Below, piece after piece: positions 1 to 6,581 of a stretch of 41,233 nt of DNA. The stretch is from an uncultured beta proteobacterium. Its GTDB lineage: Bacteria; Pseudomonadota; Gammaproteobacteria; Burkholderiales; Burkholderiaceae_C. Under the pieces are notes generated by a model. That model ran no database searches, was not told where the DNA came from, and saw only the letters and a list, made by a program, of their open reading frames with translations. The stretch's first letter is position 1. Each line of letters starts with the position of its first letter. A program made the position numbers and the translations under genes. The stretch covers positions 1 to 41,233 of the forward strand of contig CAIMSP010000026.1 of NCBI GenBank assembly GCA_903844215.1, given 5' to 3'.

Positions 1-1
1 C

Positions 2-109
2 GTGCTGAACCACGGGCGCATTCAGGAGCAAGGAGCGCACGCCGAACTGATGGCCATGGAGGGCGGGATCTACCAGCGCCTGTACGCGATGCAGCAGCTC
101 GGGGAATGA
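2..109 (+). CDS. ABC transporter ATP-binding/permease protein, C-terminal end (partial)
   Basis: Only the last 35 residues are present; the 5' part lies outside the window. The reading frame is open from base 2 and ends at TGA 107-109. The peptide contains the stretch after the H-loop typical of ABCB/MsbA-type exporters: a 'VLNHGRIQEQGAHAEL' segment followed by 'GIYQRLYAMQ'. In this family that segment follows the nucleotide-binding core, and the final part usually reads 'G.Y..L...Q'. The substrate cannot be judged from this fragment. Confidence 0.75.
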   Translation: MLNHGRIQEQGAHAELMAMEGGIYQRLYAMQQLGE

Positions 110-201
110 ACGCCGCCGCGCCGCCAAGTCACCAGAAGCACTGGGCCAAGCATTGCGCGCGCTATCAGCAGCATCAGCGCGAGGGTGACGCGCGGCGTTG
201 A
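106..201 (+). CDS. possible 31-residue ORF overlapping the ABC exporter stop
   Basis: ATG at 106 overlaps the TGA of the preceding exporter gene (ATGA, 106-109) and opens a frame of 31 codons ending at TGA 199-201. The peptide is basic and rich in His, Gln and Arg (for example 'HQKHWAKHCARYQQHQR'). The ATGA arrangement is the one used for translational coupling throughout this window, which is the only reason to list it. I recognise no family, there is no independent Shine-Dalgarno, and it could be chance. Confidence 0.25.
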   Translation: MNAAAPPSHQKHWAKHCARYQQHQREGDARR

Positions 202-293
202 TGTAGCGCCGTCAGGACGCACTGCTGACGCGCAAGTTGCCAGGATGACAAGGTCATGGGGTTTGCGCGCATCGGCGCCGGCGCGCGTAAGGG

Positions 294-299
294 TATATT
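294..299 (+). promoter_or_regulatory. possible -10 element for the first peptide-transport operon
   Basis: TATATT, preceded by GG, lies 31 bases before the ATG at 331 in an otherwise GC-rich stretch. No convincing -35 box is visible 16-18 bases upstream, so it is only a candidate. A GC palindrome (GGCGCCGGCGC region, about 274-286) lies immediately upstream. Confidence 0.3.
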
Positions 300-330
300 C
301 TGTGCCGCACCTCTACCGAACGGAAACCCC

Positions 331-1947
331 ATGACGCCTTCGAATTTCCCTCTGTCCCGTCGCGCCCTCAACGTCGCGCTGGCCAGCGCATTTTGTCTTG
401 GCGCCGCCGTGACCCCGGCCCTGGCCGCGACGCCCAAAGACACCTTGGTTGAGGCCTTTGCCTTTGACGACATCATCACCATGGACCCGGCGGAGTCGTT
501 CGAGATTTCTGCGGGCGAGATCATGGGCAACAGCTATGACCGCCTGATCCGCCTGGACGCGAACGACCCGTCCAAGCTGCACGGCGACATCGCCAAGTCC
601 TGGAGCGTGTCGGCCGACGGCAAGACCTACAGCTTCGAGCTCAAGCCGAATCTGAAGTTTGCCTCGGGCAACGCTCTGAGCGCCGAAGACGTGGCGTATT
701 CGCTGCAGCGCGCGGTGCTACTGGACAAGAGCCCGGCCTTCATCCTGACGCAGTTCGGCTTCAGCAAGGACAACGCCAAAGACAAGATCAAACAGACCGG
801 TGGGCTCACGCTCACGCTGGAGACCGACAAGGCCTACGCCCCGACCTTCGTGCTGAACTGTCTGACCGCCAACGTCGCGGCCATCGTGGACAAGAAGCTG
901 CTGCAGACGCAGGAGCAGGCCGGCGACATGGGTTATGGCTGGCTCAAGACCCATTACGCCGGCTCGGGCCCGTTCAAGATCCGTGAGTGGCGTGCGAATG
1001 AAGTCCTGACGCTGGAGCGCAACGACAACTACTACGGCCCCAAAGCCAAAATGGCGCGCGTGATCTACCGCCACATCAAGGAAGCCGCCACGCAGCGCCT
1101 GATGCTGGAGAAGGGCGACATCGACATCGCGCGCAATCTGTCGCCGCAGGACTTGGCGGCGCTGGCGTCGAACAAAGACATCAAGACCACGACCACGCCC
1201 AAGGGCACGGTGTACTACGTGAGCCTGAACATGAAGAACGCCAACCTGGCCAAGCCCGAAGTGCGCGAAGCCATGAAGTGGCTGGTGGACTACGCGGCCA
1301 TTGGCGACACGCTGATGAAGAACGTGGGCGTGGTGCACCAGAACTTCTTGCCCGTCGGCCTGCTCGGCGCGAGCAAGGCGAACCCCTACAAGCTGGACGT
1401 GGCCAAGGCCAAGGCGCTGCTGGCCAAGGCCGGCCTGCCCAACGGCTTCAAGGTGACGATGGACGTGCGCACGGTGCAGCCGGTGCAGGGCATTGCCGAG
1501 GCGATACAGCAAAGCGCCAAGCTCGCGGGCATCGAGATCGAGATCCTGCCGGGTGACGGCAAGCAAACGCTGACCAAGTACCGGGCGCGTACGCACGACA
1601 TGTACATCGGTCCCTGGGGCGCCGACTACTGGGATCCGCACACCAACGCCGACACCTTTGCGCGCAACCCTGACAACAAGGACGACGCCAAGTCCAAGCC
1701 CCTGGCCTGGCGCAACGCCTGGGACATCCCCGAGCTGACGAAGAAGGCCGACGCCGCCGTGCTGGAGCGCGACCCGGCGAAACGCAAGACCATGTACGAA
1801 GAGATGCAGGCCGAGTTCCGCAAGACCAGCCCGTTTGTGATCATGTTCCAGCAGTCCGAAGTGGCGGCCTTCCGCGCCAACGTGGACGGCCTCAAGCTGG
1901 GCCCGACCTTCGACACCAACTACGTGTTTGGTGTTTCCAAACGCTGA
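331..1947 (+). CDS. ABC transporter substrate-binding protein, family 5 (peptide/nickel type)
   Basis: 538 residues, the usual size for SBP_bac_5 (DppA/OppA-like) periplasmic binding proteins that capture oligopeptides or related solutes for an ABC importer. The start at 331 is chosen because it directly precedes a signal peptide: basic n-region with Arg10-Arg11, hydrophobic core, and a cleavage site after 'ALA' near residue 32. An upstream in-frame TTG/GTG extension would put 25 unrelated residues before the signal. The mature part has the family's typical order, with an N-terminal 'D.I.T.DPAESFEI'-like segment, 'WSVSADGKTYSFELKPNLKF' near residue 90, and a C-terminal 'KTMYEEMQAEF' helix. 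It is the first gene of an operon with two permeases and two ATPases. The actual ligand cannot be deduced from sequence. Confidence 0.92.
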   Translation: MTPSNFPLSRRALNVALASAFCLGAAVTPALAATPKDTLVEAFAFDDIITMDPAESFEISAGEIMGNSYDRLIRLDANDPSKLHGDIAKSWSVSADGKTYSFELKPNLKFASGNALSAEDVAYSLQRAVLLDKSPAFILTQFGFSKDNAKDKIKQTGGLTLTLETDKAYAPTFVLNCLTANVAAIVDKKLLQTQEQAGDMGYGWLKTHYAGSGPFKIREWRANEVLTLERNDNYYGPKAKMARVIYRHIKEAATQRLMLEKGDIDIARNLSPQDLAALASNKDIKTTTTPKGTVYYVSLNMKNANLAKPEVREAMKWLVDYAAIGDTLMKNVGVVHQNFLPVGLLGASKANPYKLDVAKAKALLAKAGLPNGFKVTMDVRTVQPVQGIAEAIQQSAKLAGIEIEILPGDGKQTLTKYRARTHDMYIGPWGADYWDPHTNADTFARNPDNKDDAKSKPLAWRNAWDIPELTKKADAAVLERDPAKRKTMYEEMQAEFRKTSPFVIMFQQSEVAAFRANVDGLKLGPTFDTNYVFGVSKR

Positions 1948-1963
1948 GCGTTGGCTGCGAAGT

Positions 1964-2009
1964 CACCCTCACCCCTGCCCTCTCCCGCGACAGCGGGCGA
2001 GGGAGTGAA
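1964..2009 (+). repeat. GC-rich palindromic repeat, copy A
   Basis: A 'CCCTCACCCCTGCCCTCTCCC' type block (here from 1964) is followed by its inverted partner 'GGGCGAGGGAGTGA'. The two arms, CCCTCTCCCGC and GCGGGCGAGGG, can fold into a hairpin around a short centre. The same element, with variation, recurs at 2080-2122 in opposite orientation and inside the coding sequences at 4209-4248 and 5305-5345. Confidence 0.75.
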
Positions 2010-2079
2010 ATCAGCTTCTCTCCCCTTGCCATCGTCCCCCGCCATCGCGCCTCGCAAGCCCAATGAGAATGGGACTGCG

Positions 2080-2122
2080 GCCCTCTCCCCCGAACACGGG
2101 GAAGAGGGTTAGGGTCAGGGGG
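2080..2122 (-). repeat. GC-rich palindromic repeat, copy B (inverted relative to copy A)
   Basis: It begins 'GCCCTCTCCCCCG', turns through 'AACA' and returns as 'CGGGGAAGAGGG', followed by 'TTAGGGTCAGGGGG'. Read on the minus strand it has the CCCTRACCC-CCTCT layout of copy A. Copies A and B therefore face each other across about 70 bases between the binding-protein gene and the first permease gene. This could stabilise the upstream mRNA or partly terminate transcription. Confidence 0.7.
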
Positions 2123-2143
2123 AAGCACAACGACTGAACTTCA

Positions 2144-3187
2144 TTGCAAATCACACCCGCTGACTTTCACCTGCCCGCACTCAAGCTGCTGGGTCGCTTC
2201 CTGCTGGCGTTGGCGCTCACCTATCTGGGCCTGCTGGCCGTGACCTTCTTCATCGGACGCGTGATCCCGGTGGACCCGGTGCTGGCCCTCGTGGGCGACC
2301 ACGCCTCGGAGCAGGTGATGGCGCGCGTGCGCGAAGAACTCGGCCTGAACCAACCCTTGTGGGAGCAGTTCTATCGCTACGTCAGCAAAGTCCTGCACGG
2401 TGATTTCGGCACCTCGGTGCTGACCTCGAACCCGGTGCTGCAGGACATTGCGCGCACCTTCCCGGCCACGCTGGAACTCGCCACACTGGGCATCCTCATC
2501 GGTGCCGGCATCGGCGTGCCGCTGGGCGTGTGGGCGGCGGTGCGCCGCGGCGGCCTGGTCGATCAACTGGTGCGCGTCATGGGCCTGATCGGCTACTCGG
2601 TGCCGATCTTCTGGCTCGGCCTGATGGCGCTCGTGCTGTTCTATGCGCGCCTGGGCTGGGTCGGTGGACCGGGACGCCTGGACGTGGCCTTTCAATATTC
2701 GGTTGAACCCGTCAGCGGCATCTTGCTGCTCGACGCGGCCCTGGCGGGCGAGTGGGAGGCCTTCGGCAACGCGCTCACGCATCTGGTGCTGCCGGCTTCG
2801 CTGCTGGGCTATTTTTCGCTCGCCTACATCAGCCGCATGACGCGCTCCTTCATGCTCAACGAGCTGAGCCAGGAGTACGTGGTGGCGGCGCGCGCCAAGG
2901 GCCTGTCCGAGACCCGCATCATCTGGCGCCACGCGCTGCGCAACGCCATGGTGCCGCTGGTGACGGTGATTGCCCTGTCCTACGCGGGCCTGCTCGAAGG
3001 CTCGGTGCTGACCGAGACCGTGTTCGCCTGGCCAGGGCTGGGCCTGTACCTCACCAACTCGCTGCAGAACGCCGACATGAACGCGGTGTTGGGCAGCACC
3101 ATCGTCGTGGGCTCGGTCTTCATCGGCTTGAACCTGCTGTCGGACCTGCTGTACCAGTGGCTCGATCCAAGGACGCGCACGCGATGA
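2144..3187 (+). CDS. ABC transporter permease (DppB/OppB type)
   Basis: 347 residues with about six hydrophobic segments. It forms one half of the membrane channel of the peptide importer. The BPD_transp_1 'EAA' loop, which docks on the ATPase, is seen at residues 244-265 ('EYVVAARAKGLSETRIIWRH'). The N-terminal region carries the family's 'IPVDPVLALVG' and 'ELGLNQPLWEQFYRY' motifs. The start is a TTG at 2144: an in-frame TGA at 2135-2137 blocks any longer start, and the first membrane segment begins soon after. A purine-rich GGGGGAAG is about 20 bases upstream, which is far for a Shine-Dalgarno. It is separated from the binding protein by 196 bases holding repeats A and B, and overlaps the next permease gene by four bases. 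Confidence 0.9.
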   Translation: MQITPADFHLPALKLLGRFLLALALTYLGLLAVTFFIGRVIPVDPVLALVGDHASEQVMARVREELGLNQPLWEQFYRYVSKVLHGDFGTSVLTSNPVLQDIARTFPATLELATLGILIGAGIGVPLGVWAAVRRGGLVDQLVRVMGLIGYSVPIFWLGLMALVLFYARLGWVGGPGRLDVAFQYSVEPVSGILLLDAALAGEWEAFGNALTHLVLPASLLGYFSLAYISRMTRSFMLNELSQEYVVAARAKGLSETRIIWRHALRNAMVPLVTVIALSYAGLLEGSVLTETVFAWPGLGLYLTNSLQNADMNAVLGSTIVVGSVFIGLNLLSDLLYQWLDPRTRTR

Positions 3188-4110
3188 AGCCAAGCACCGT
3201 CGCGCCCGCGCAAAGCCTGCATCAGTGGCTCATGTCGGAGCGCCCGCAGTCGCGCCGTCAGGCGTCCCTGGGTCGCGCCTACAGTGCCTGGCGCGGCTTT
3301 GCGCGCAACCGCCTGGCGCTGCTGGGCCTGGTGATCGTGCTTGCGCTGATACTGATCGCCCTGTTCGCCGAGCGGCTCGCACCCTATTCGGCCTACATCG
3401 GCGATCTGCGCAACACACGCTTGCTGGCGCCATCCATGGCGCACTGGTTCGGCACCGACGACCAGGGTCGCGACATCCTGTCGCGCGTGCTCGTGGGCTC
3501 GCGCATCACGCTCACGGTCGTGCTGCTGGTGGCCGTGCTGGCCGCGCCCATCGGCTTGCTGGTGGGCACGGTGGCGGGCTACGCCGGGGGTTGGGTGGAC
3601 GCCGTGCTGATGCGCATCACCGACATTTTTCTCGCCTTTCCGAAACTGATCCTGGCGCTGGCCTTCGTCGCCGCACTGGGCCCGGGCATCGCGAACGCGG
3701 CGCTGGCGATCGCCATCACCTCCTGGCCGCCCTATGCGCGCATTGCGCGGGCCGAGACGCTCACGCTCAAGCACAGCGACTTCATCGCTGCCGTGCAGCT
3801 GCTGGGCGCGTCGCCCTGGCGCATCGTGCTGCGCCACATCATGCCGCTGTGCCTGTCCTCGGTGATCGTGCGCGTCACGCTCGACATGGCCGGCATCATC
3901 CTCACCGCCGCCGGCCTGGGCTTTCTGGGTCTGGGCGCGCAGCCGCCGATGCCCGAGTGGGGCGCGCTGATCGCCAACGGCCGCCTGTATGTGCTGGACC
4001 AGTGGTGGGTCGCGGCCGCGCCCGGTGCGGCCATCTTCATCGTGAGTCTGGCCTTCAACCTGCTGGGTGATGGCCTGCGCGACGCGCTCGATCCGAAAGA
4101 CAACGCATGA
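3184..4110 (+). CDS. ABC transporter permease (DppC/OppC type)
   Basis: 308 residues. It is the second membrane subunit of the importer. An N-terminal cytoplasmic tail of about 40 residues is followed by a first membrane helix (about 44-62). The typical C-subunit segment 'HWFGTDDQGRDILSRVL' is at 87-103, further helices follow, and the EAA loop is near 199-220 ('FIAAVQLLGASPWRIVLRHI'). The C-terminus 'NLLGDGLRDALDP' is characteristic of DppC/OppC. ATG at 3184 overlaps the upstream TGA (ATGA), and its own stop overlaps the next ATG in the same way, indicating translational coupling along the operon. Confidence 0.92.
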   Translation: MKPSTVAPAQSLHQWLMSERPQSRRQASLGRAYSAWRGFARNRLALLGLVIVLALILIALFAERLAPYSAYIGDLRNTRLLAPSMAHWFGTDDQGRDILSRVLVGSRITLTVVLLVAVLAAPIGLLVGTVAGYAGGWVDAVLMRITDIFLAFPKLILALAFVAALGPGIANAALAIAITSWPPYARIARAETLTLKHSDFIAAVQLLGASPWRIVLRHIMPLCLSSVIVRVTLDMAGIILTAAGLGFLGLGAQPPMPEWGALIANGRLYVLDQWWVAAAPGAAIFIVSLAFNLLGDGLRDALDPKDNA

Positions 4111-5084
4111 AGACGGCCGACCCTGTCTTGCAGACCGCAGTCCGGGAAGATCCCGGACCTCTTCGCGCTGTCCAAGTGCGCGCAGGCGCACTTGGAGCCG
4201 CAGCGCTCAGCCCCAGCCCTCTCCCGCCGACGGGAGAGGGGGGCGAGTCAAAGCCGGTGCTGCGGGTGCAGGACCTGCGCGTGTCGTTTGCGAACCGCGA
4301 CGGCGGGCGCAACGAGGTGGTGCGCGGCGTGTCGTTCACGCTCGGGCGCGAGCGCCTGGGCATCGTGGGCGAGTCGGGCTCGGGCAAGTCGCAGACCGGG
4401 CGCGCCATCCTGGGCCTGACCGCCGCCGGTGGCCAGGTGAGCGCGCAGCGGCTCGAGTTCCATGGCACGGATCTGCTGGGCTGCACGCCGCGCCAGCGGC
4501 GCGAGCTGCGCGGCGGACGCATCGCCATGGTGCTGCAAGACCCCAAGTATTCGCTCAACCCGGTGATGAGCATTGGCGAGCAGGTGGTGGAGACGCTGCG
4601 CGCGCACTCCAAGTTGTCGCGCCGCGTTGCCAAGGAGCGCGCGCTGGCGGCACTGCAGGCGGTGCAGATCGACGACCCGCAGCGCGTCTTCAAGCTCTAT
4701 GCGCACGAGGTCTCGGGCGGCATGGGGCAGCGCGCCATGATTGCCATGATGCTGATCGCCAACCCCGAGTTGCTGATCGCCGACGAGCCCACATCGGCGC
4801 TGGACGTGACGGTGCAATTGGAGGTGCTCGCGCTGCTCGACCAGTTGGTGCAAGAGCGCGGCATGGGTCTGATCTTCATCTCGCACGACCTGCGCCTGGT
4901 GGCCAGTTTTTGCGACCGCGTGCTGGTGATGTATGCAGGGAAAATCGTGGAAGAAATCGCGGCCAAGGATCTGGCCAACGCCCGCCATCCCTACACCCGC
5001 GGCCTGCTCAATTGCCTGCCGCAACTGGGGCAGGAACGCCATCCCTTGCCGGTGTTGGATCGACGCGCGGAGTGGGCGCTTTGA
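4107..5084 (+). CDS. ABC transporter ATP-binding protein (DppD/OppD type) with repeat-encoded N-terminus
   Basis: 325 residues. It is one of two ATPases that power the importer. Walker A GESGSGKS is at 88-95, the signature VSGGM at 202-206, Walker B LLIADE at 222-227 and the H-loop His at 260. Normal family members start their first beta strand within a few residues of the N-terminus. Here about 50 extra residues precede 'VLRVQDLRVSF'. The stretch SPSPLPPTGEGGES (about residues 35-48) is read directly from a palindromic repeat (4209-4248) that also occurs in non-coding DNA. The ATG at 4107 overlaps the upstream stop. An internal start after the repeat cannot be excluded but would break the coupling. 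The C-terminal oligopeptide/dipeptide extension is short ('HPYTRGLLNCLPQ' then about 20 residues). Confidence 0.88.
   Translation: MKTADPVLQTAVREDPGPLRAVQVRAGALGAAALSPSPLPPTGEGGESKPVLRVQDLRVSFANRDGGRNEVVRGVSFTLGRERLGIVGESGSGKSQTGRAILGLTAAGGQVSAQRLEFHGTDLLGCTPRQRRELRGGRIAMVLQDPKYSLNPVMSIGEQVVETLRAHSKLSRRVAKERALAALQAVQIDDPQRVFKLYAHEVSGGMGQRAMIAMMLIANPELLIADEPTSALDVTVQLEVLALLDQLVQERGMGLIFISHDLRLVASFCDRVLVMYAGKIVEEIAAKDLANARHPYTRGLLNCLPQLGQERHPLPVLDRRAEWAL
4209..4248 (+). repeat. GC-rich palindromic repeat, copy C, inside the ATPase gene
   Basis: AGCCCCAGCCCTCTCCCG, then CCGA, then CGGGAGAGGGGGGCGAGT. The arms CCCTCTCCCG and CGGGAGAGGG are perfectly complementary over 10 bases. It is read in frame without a stop and encodes a Pro/Gly/Glu-rich stretch of the N-terminal extension of the ATPase at 4107. 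Confidence 0.75.
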
Positions 5085-5908
5085 ACGCCGCAAGCCAGCC
5101 CCGCCTCGGACTCGAGGTGCAGGGCCTGCGCGTGAGCTACGGCCCGTTCGTCGCCGTCGCCGACAGCCACTTTGGCGTGCAGCCGGGCGAGAGCTTTGGC
5201 ATCGTGGGCGAGTCGGGCTCGGGCAAGTCCACGGTGCTGCGCGCCATCTGCGGGCTGGCGCCGCTGAGCGCGGGCACGGTGCAATTGGTAGCGGCTGAGG
5301 GAGGCCCTCACCCCAACCCTGTCCCAGAGGGAGAGGGGGTTGAGATCCGAAGCCCACTGCCGGCACCCGGCAGCAAGGCCTTCCGGCGCGCCGTGCAAAT
5401 GGTATTTCAGGACCCCTATGGATCGCTGCATCCGCGCCAGACCGTGGACCGCATCCTGGCCGAGCCGCTGGCGATCCACGACGTGGGCGACGCCCAGCAG
5501 CGCATCGCGCGCGCGCTCGATGAAGTGGGTCTGGGCGAGGGCTTCCGATTTCGCTACCCGCACCAGCTCTCGGGCGGTCAACGCCAGCGCGTGGCGCTGG
5601 CGCGGGCGCTGATTCTGGAGCCGCAAATCTTGCTGCTGGACGAGCCCACGTCGGCGCTGGACGCCTCGGTGCAAGCGGAAATCTTGAACCTGCTGGAAGA
5701 GCTGCGCGCGCGCCGGGGTTTGACCTTCATCCTGGTGAGCCACGACCTGGCGGTGGTCACCCACCTGTGTCAGCGCCTGCTGGTGATGCAGCGCGGCCAG
5801 ACCGTGGAGCTGCTTGACGCCGCCGATCTGGCGCAGCACCGCGTGACACAGGACTACACGCGCCGTTTGATGCTGGCCTCGGGCGGCTTCAGGCGCGAGG
5901 CCCGATAA
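5081..5908 (+). CDS. ABC transporter ATP-binding protein (DppF/OppF type) with internal repeat-encoded segment
   Basis: 275 residues. It is the second ATPase of the importer. Walker A GESGSGKST is at 43-51, the signature LSGGQ at 163-167, Walker B ILLLDE at 183-188 and the H-loop His at 221. The start is taken as TTG 5081 because it forms a TTGA overlap with the upstream stop and has GGAG eight bases before it; GTG at 5072 is an alternative. Residues about 75-89 ('PHPNPVPEGEGVEIR') are encoded by a palindromic repeat lying between the strands that separate Walker A from the Q-loop ('MVFQDPYGSLHP' from about 107). This is a surface loop in known ABC ATPases, so function is probably kept. It is the last gene of the operon. 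Confidence 0.9.
   Translation: MNAASQPRLGLEVQGLRVSYGPFVAVADSHFGVQPGESFGIVGESGSGKSTVLRAICGLAPLSAGTVQLVAAEGGPHPNPVPEGEGVEIRSPLPAPGSKAFRRAVQMVFQDPYGSLHPRQTVDRILAEPLAIHDVGDAQQRIARALDEVGLGEGFRFRYPHQLSGGQRQRVALARALILEPQILLLDEPTSALDASVQAEILNLLEELRARRGLTFILVSHDLAVVTHLCQRLLVMQRGQTVELLDAADLAQHRVTQDYTRRLMLASGGFRREAR
5305..5345 (+). repeat. GC-rich palindromic repeat, copy D, inside the second ATPase gene
   Basis: CCCTCACCCCAACCCTGTCC followed by CAGAGGGAGAGGGGGTTGAG. It shares the CCCTCACCCCAACCCT head and GGGAGAGGG tail with the other copies. It is read in frame and adds a Pro/Gly/Glu-rich loop to the protein. Compared with copy C it is read in a different phase and yields a different peptide. Confidence 0.75.
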
Positions 5909-5947
5909 GCGAGCCGCAGGGCGGCGGCGGTGCGCTGAAATCGGGGC

Positions 5948-6514
5948 CTATTTTGCCGCCGTTTGCGCCAGCCGTTCGCTGTGCCAATACACGTCGTCGC
6001 CACCGTGCATGCGGTTGAGCACGCGCGCCAGCACGAACAGCAAGTCGCTCAGACGGTTCAGATACTGGCGCGGCGTGTCCTTGAGCGCGTCCTGAGCGCC
6101 CAGCGCCACCACCGCACGCTCGGCCCGGCGCGCCACCGTGCGGCACACATGGGCCTGGGCCGCCGCCCGGGTGCCGGCCGGCAGAATGAATTCCTGCAGG
6201 CGCGGCAAGGCCGCGTTGTGCTCGGCCAGCGCGGTGTCCAGCGCCAGCACGGCCGGCGCCTTGAGCAGCTCGAAGCCAGGAATCGACAACTCGCCGCCGA
6301 GGTTGAAGAGCTGGTGCTGGATTTGCACCAGCAACGCGCGCACGGCCGCGGGCAGGTCTTCGCACAGCAGCAAGCCGATGTGTGAATTCAACTCGTCCAC
6401 CTCGCCCATGGCGTGCACGCGCAGGCTGTGCTTGGACACCCGCGTGTTGTCGCCCAGTCCCGTCGTGCCGTCGTCGCCGGTGCGCGTGGCGATTTGTGTG
6501 AGGCGTTGTCCCAT
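5948..6514 (-). CDS. cob(I)alamin adenosyltransferase (PduO/MMAB type)
   Basis: 188 residues. It transfers the 5'-deoxyadenosyl group of ATP to cob(I)alamin to make adenosylcobalamin in the cytoplasm. Family marks are the N-terminal ATP-binding loop TRTGDDGTTGLGD (10-22), the RRAER motif (129-133) and 'YLNRLSDLLFVLAR' (151-164). Length and motif order match PduO-type enzymes and not the P-loop CobA/BtuR type. The ATG at 6514 is preferred over an upstream extension because CAGGAG lies about seven bases before it and the family begins just before 'RTGDDG'. It is transcribed away from the oxidase gene with only 67 bases between the two starts. No B12-dependent enzyme is next to it. Confidence 0.93.
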   Translation of the reverse strand: MGQRLTQIATRTGDDGTTGLGDNTRVSKHSLRVHAMGEVDELNSHIGLLLCEDLPAAVRALLVQIQHQLFNLGGELSIPGFELLKAPAVLALDTALAEHNAALPRLQEFILPAGTRAAAQAHVCRTVARRAERAVVALGAQDALKDTPRQYLNRLSDLLFVLARVLNRMHGGDDVYWHSERLAQTAAK

Positions 6515-6581
6515 GATGGATCTCCTGAAAGTGGTGGCTATTGTCGCGCCGCCCAGGCTGCGGTCCACGCCACTGCACCAG

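Noticed and set aside
718..1641. Long open frame on the minus strand opposite the binding-protein gene
   Set aside because: It is the mirror of a GC-rich coding sequence with GC3 bias, rich in His/Arg/Gln/Val, with no motif and no start context. Similar long mirror frames occur opposite almost every gene here.
2141..3193. 350-codon minus-strand frame opposite the DppB-type permease
   Set aside because: The composition is dominated by Gln, Arg and His, with no hydrophobic or domain pattern. The plus-strand permease motifs are unambiguous.
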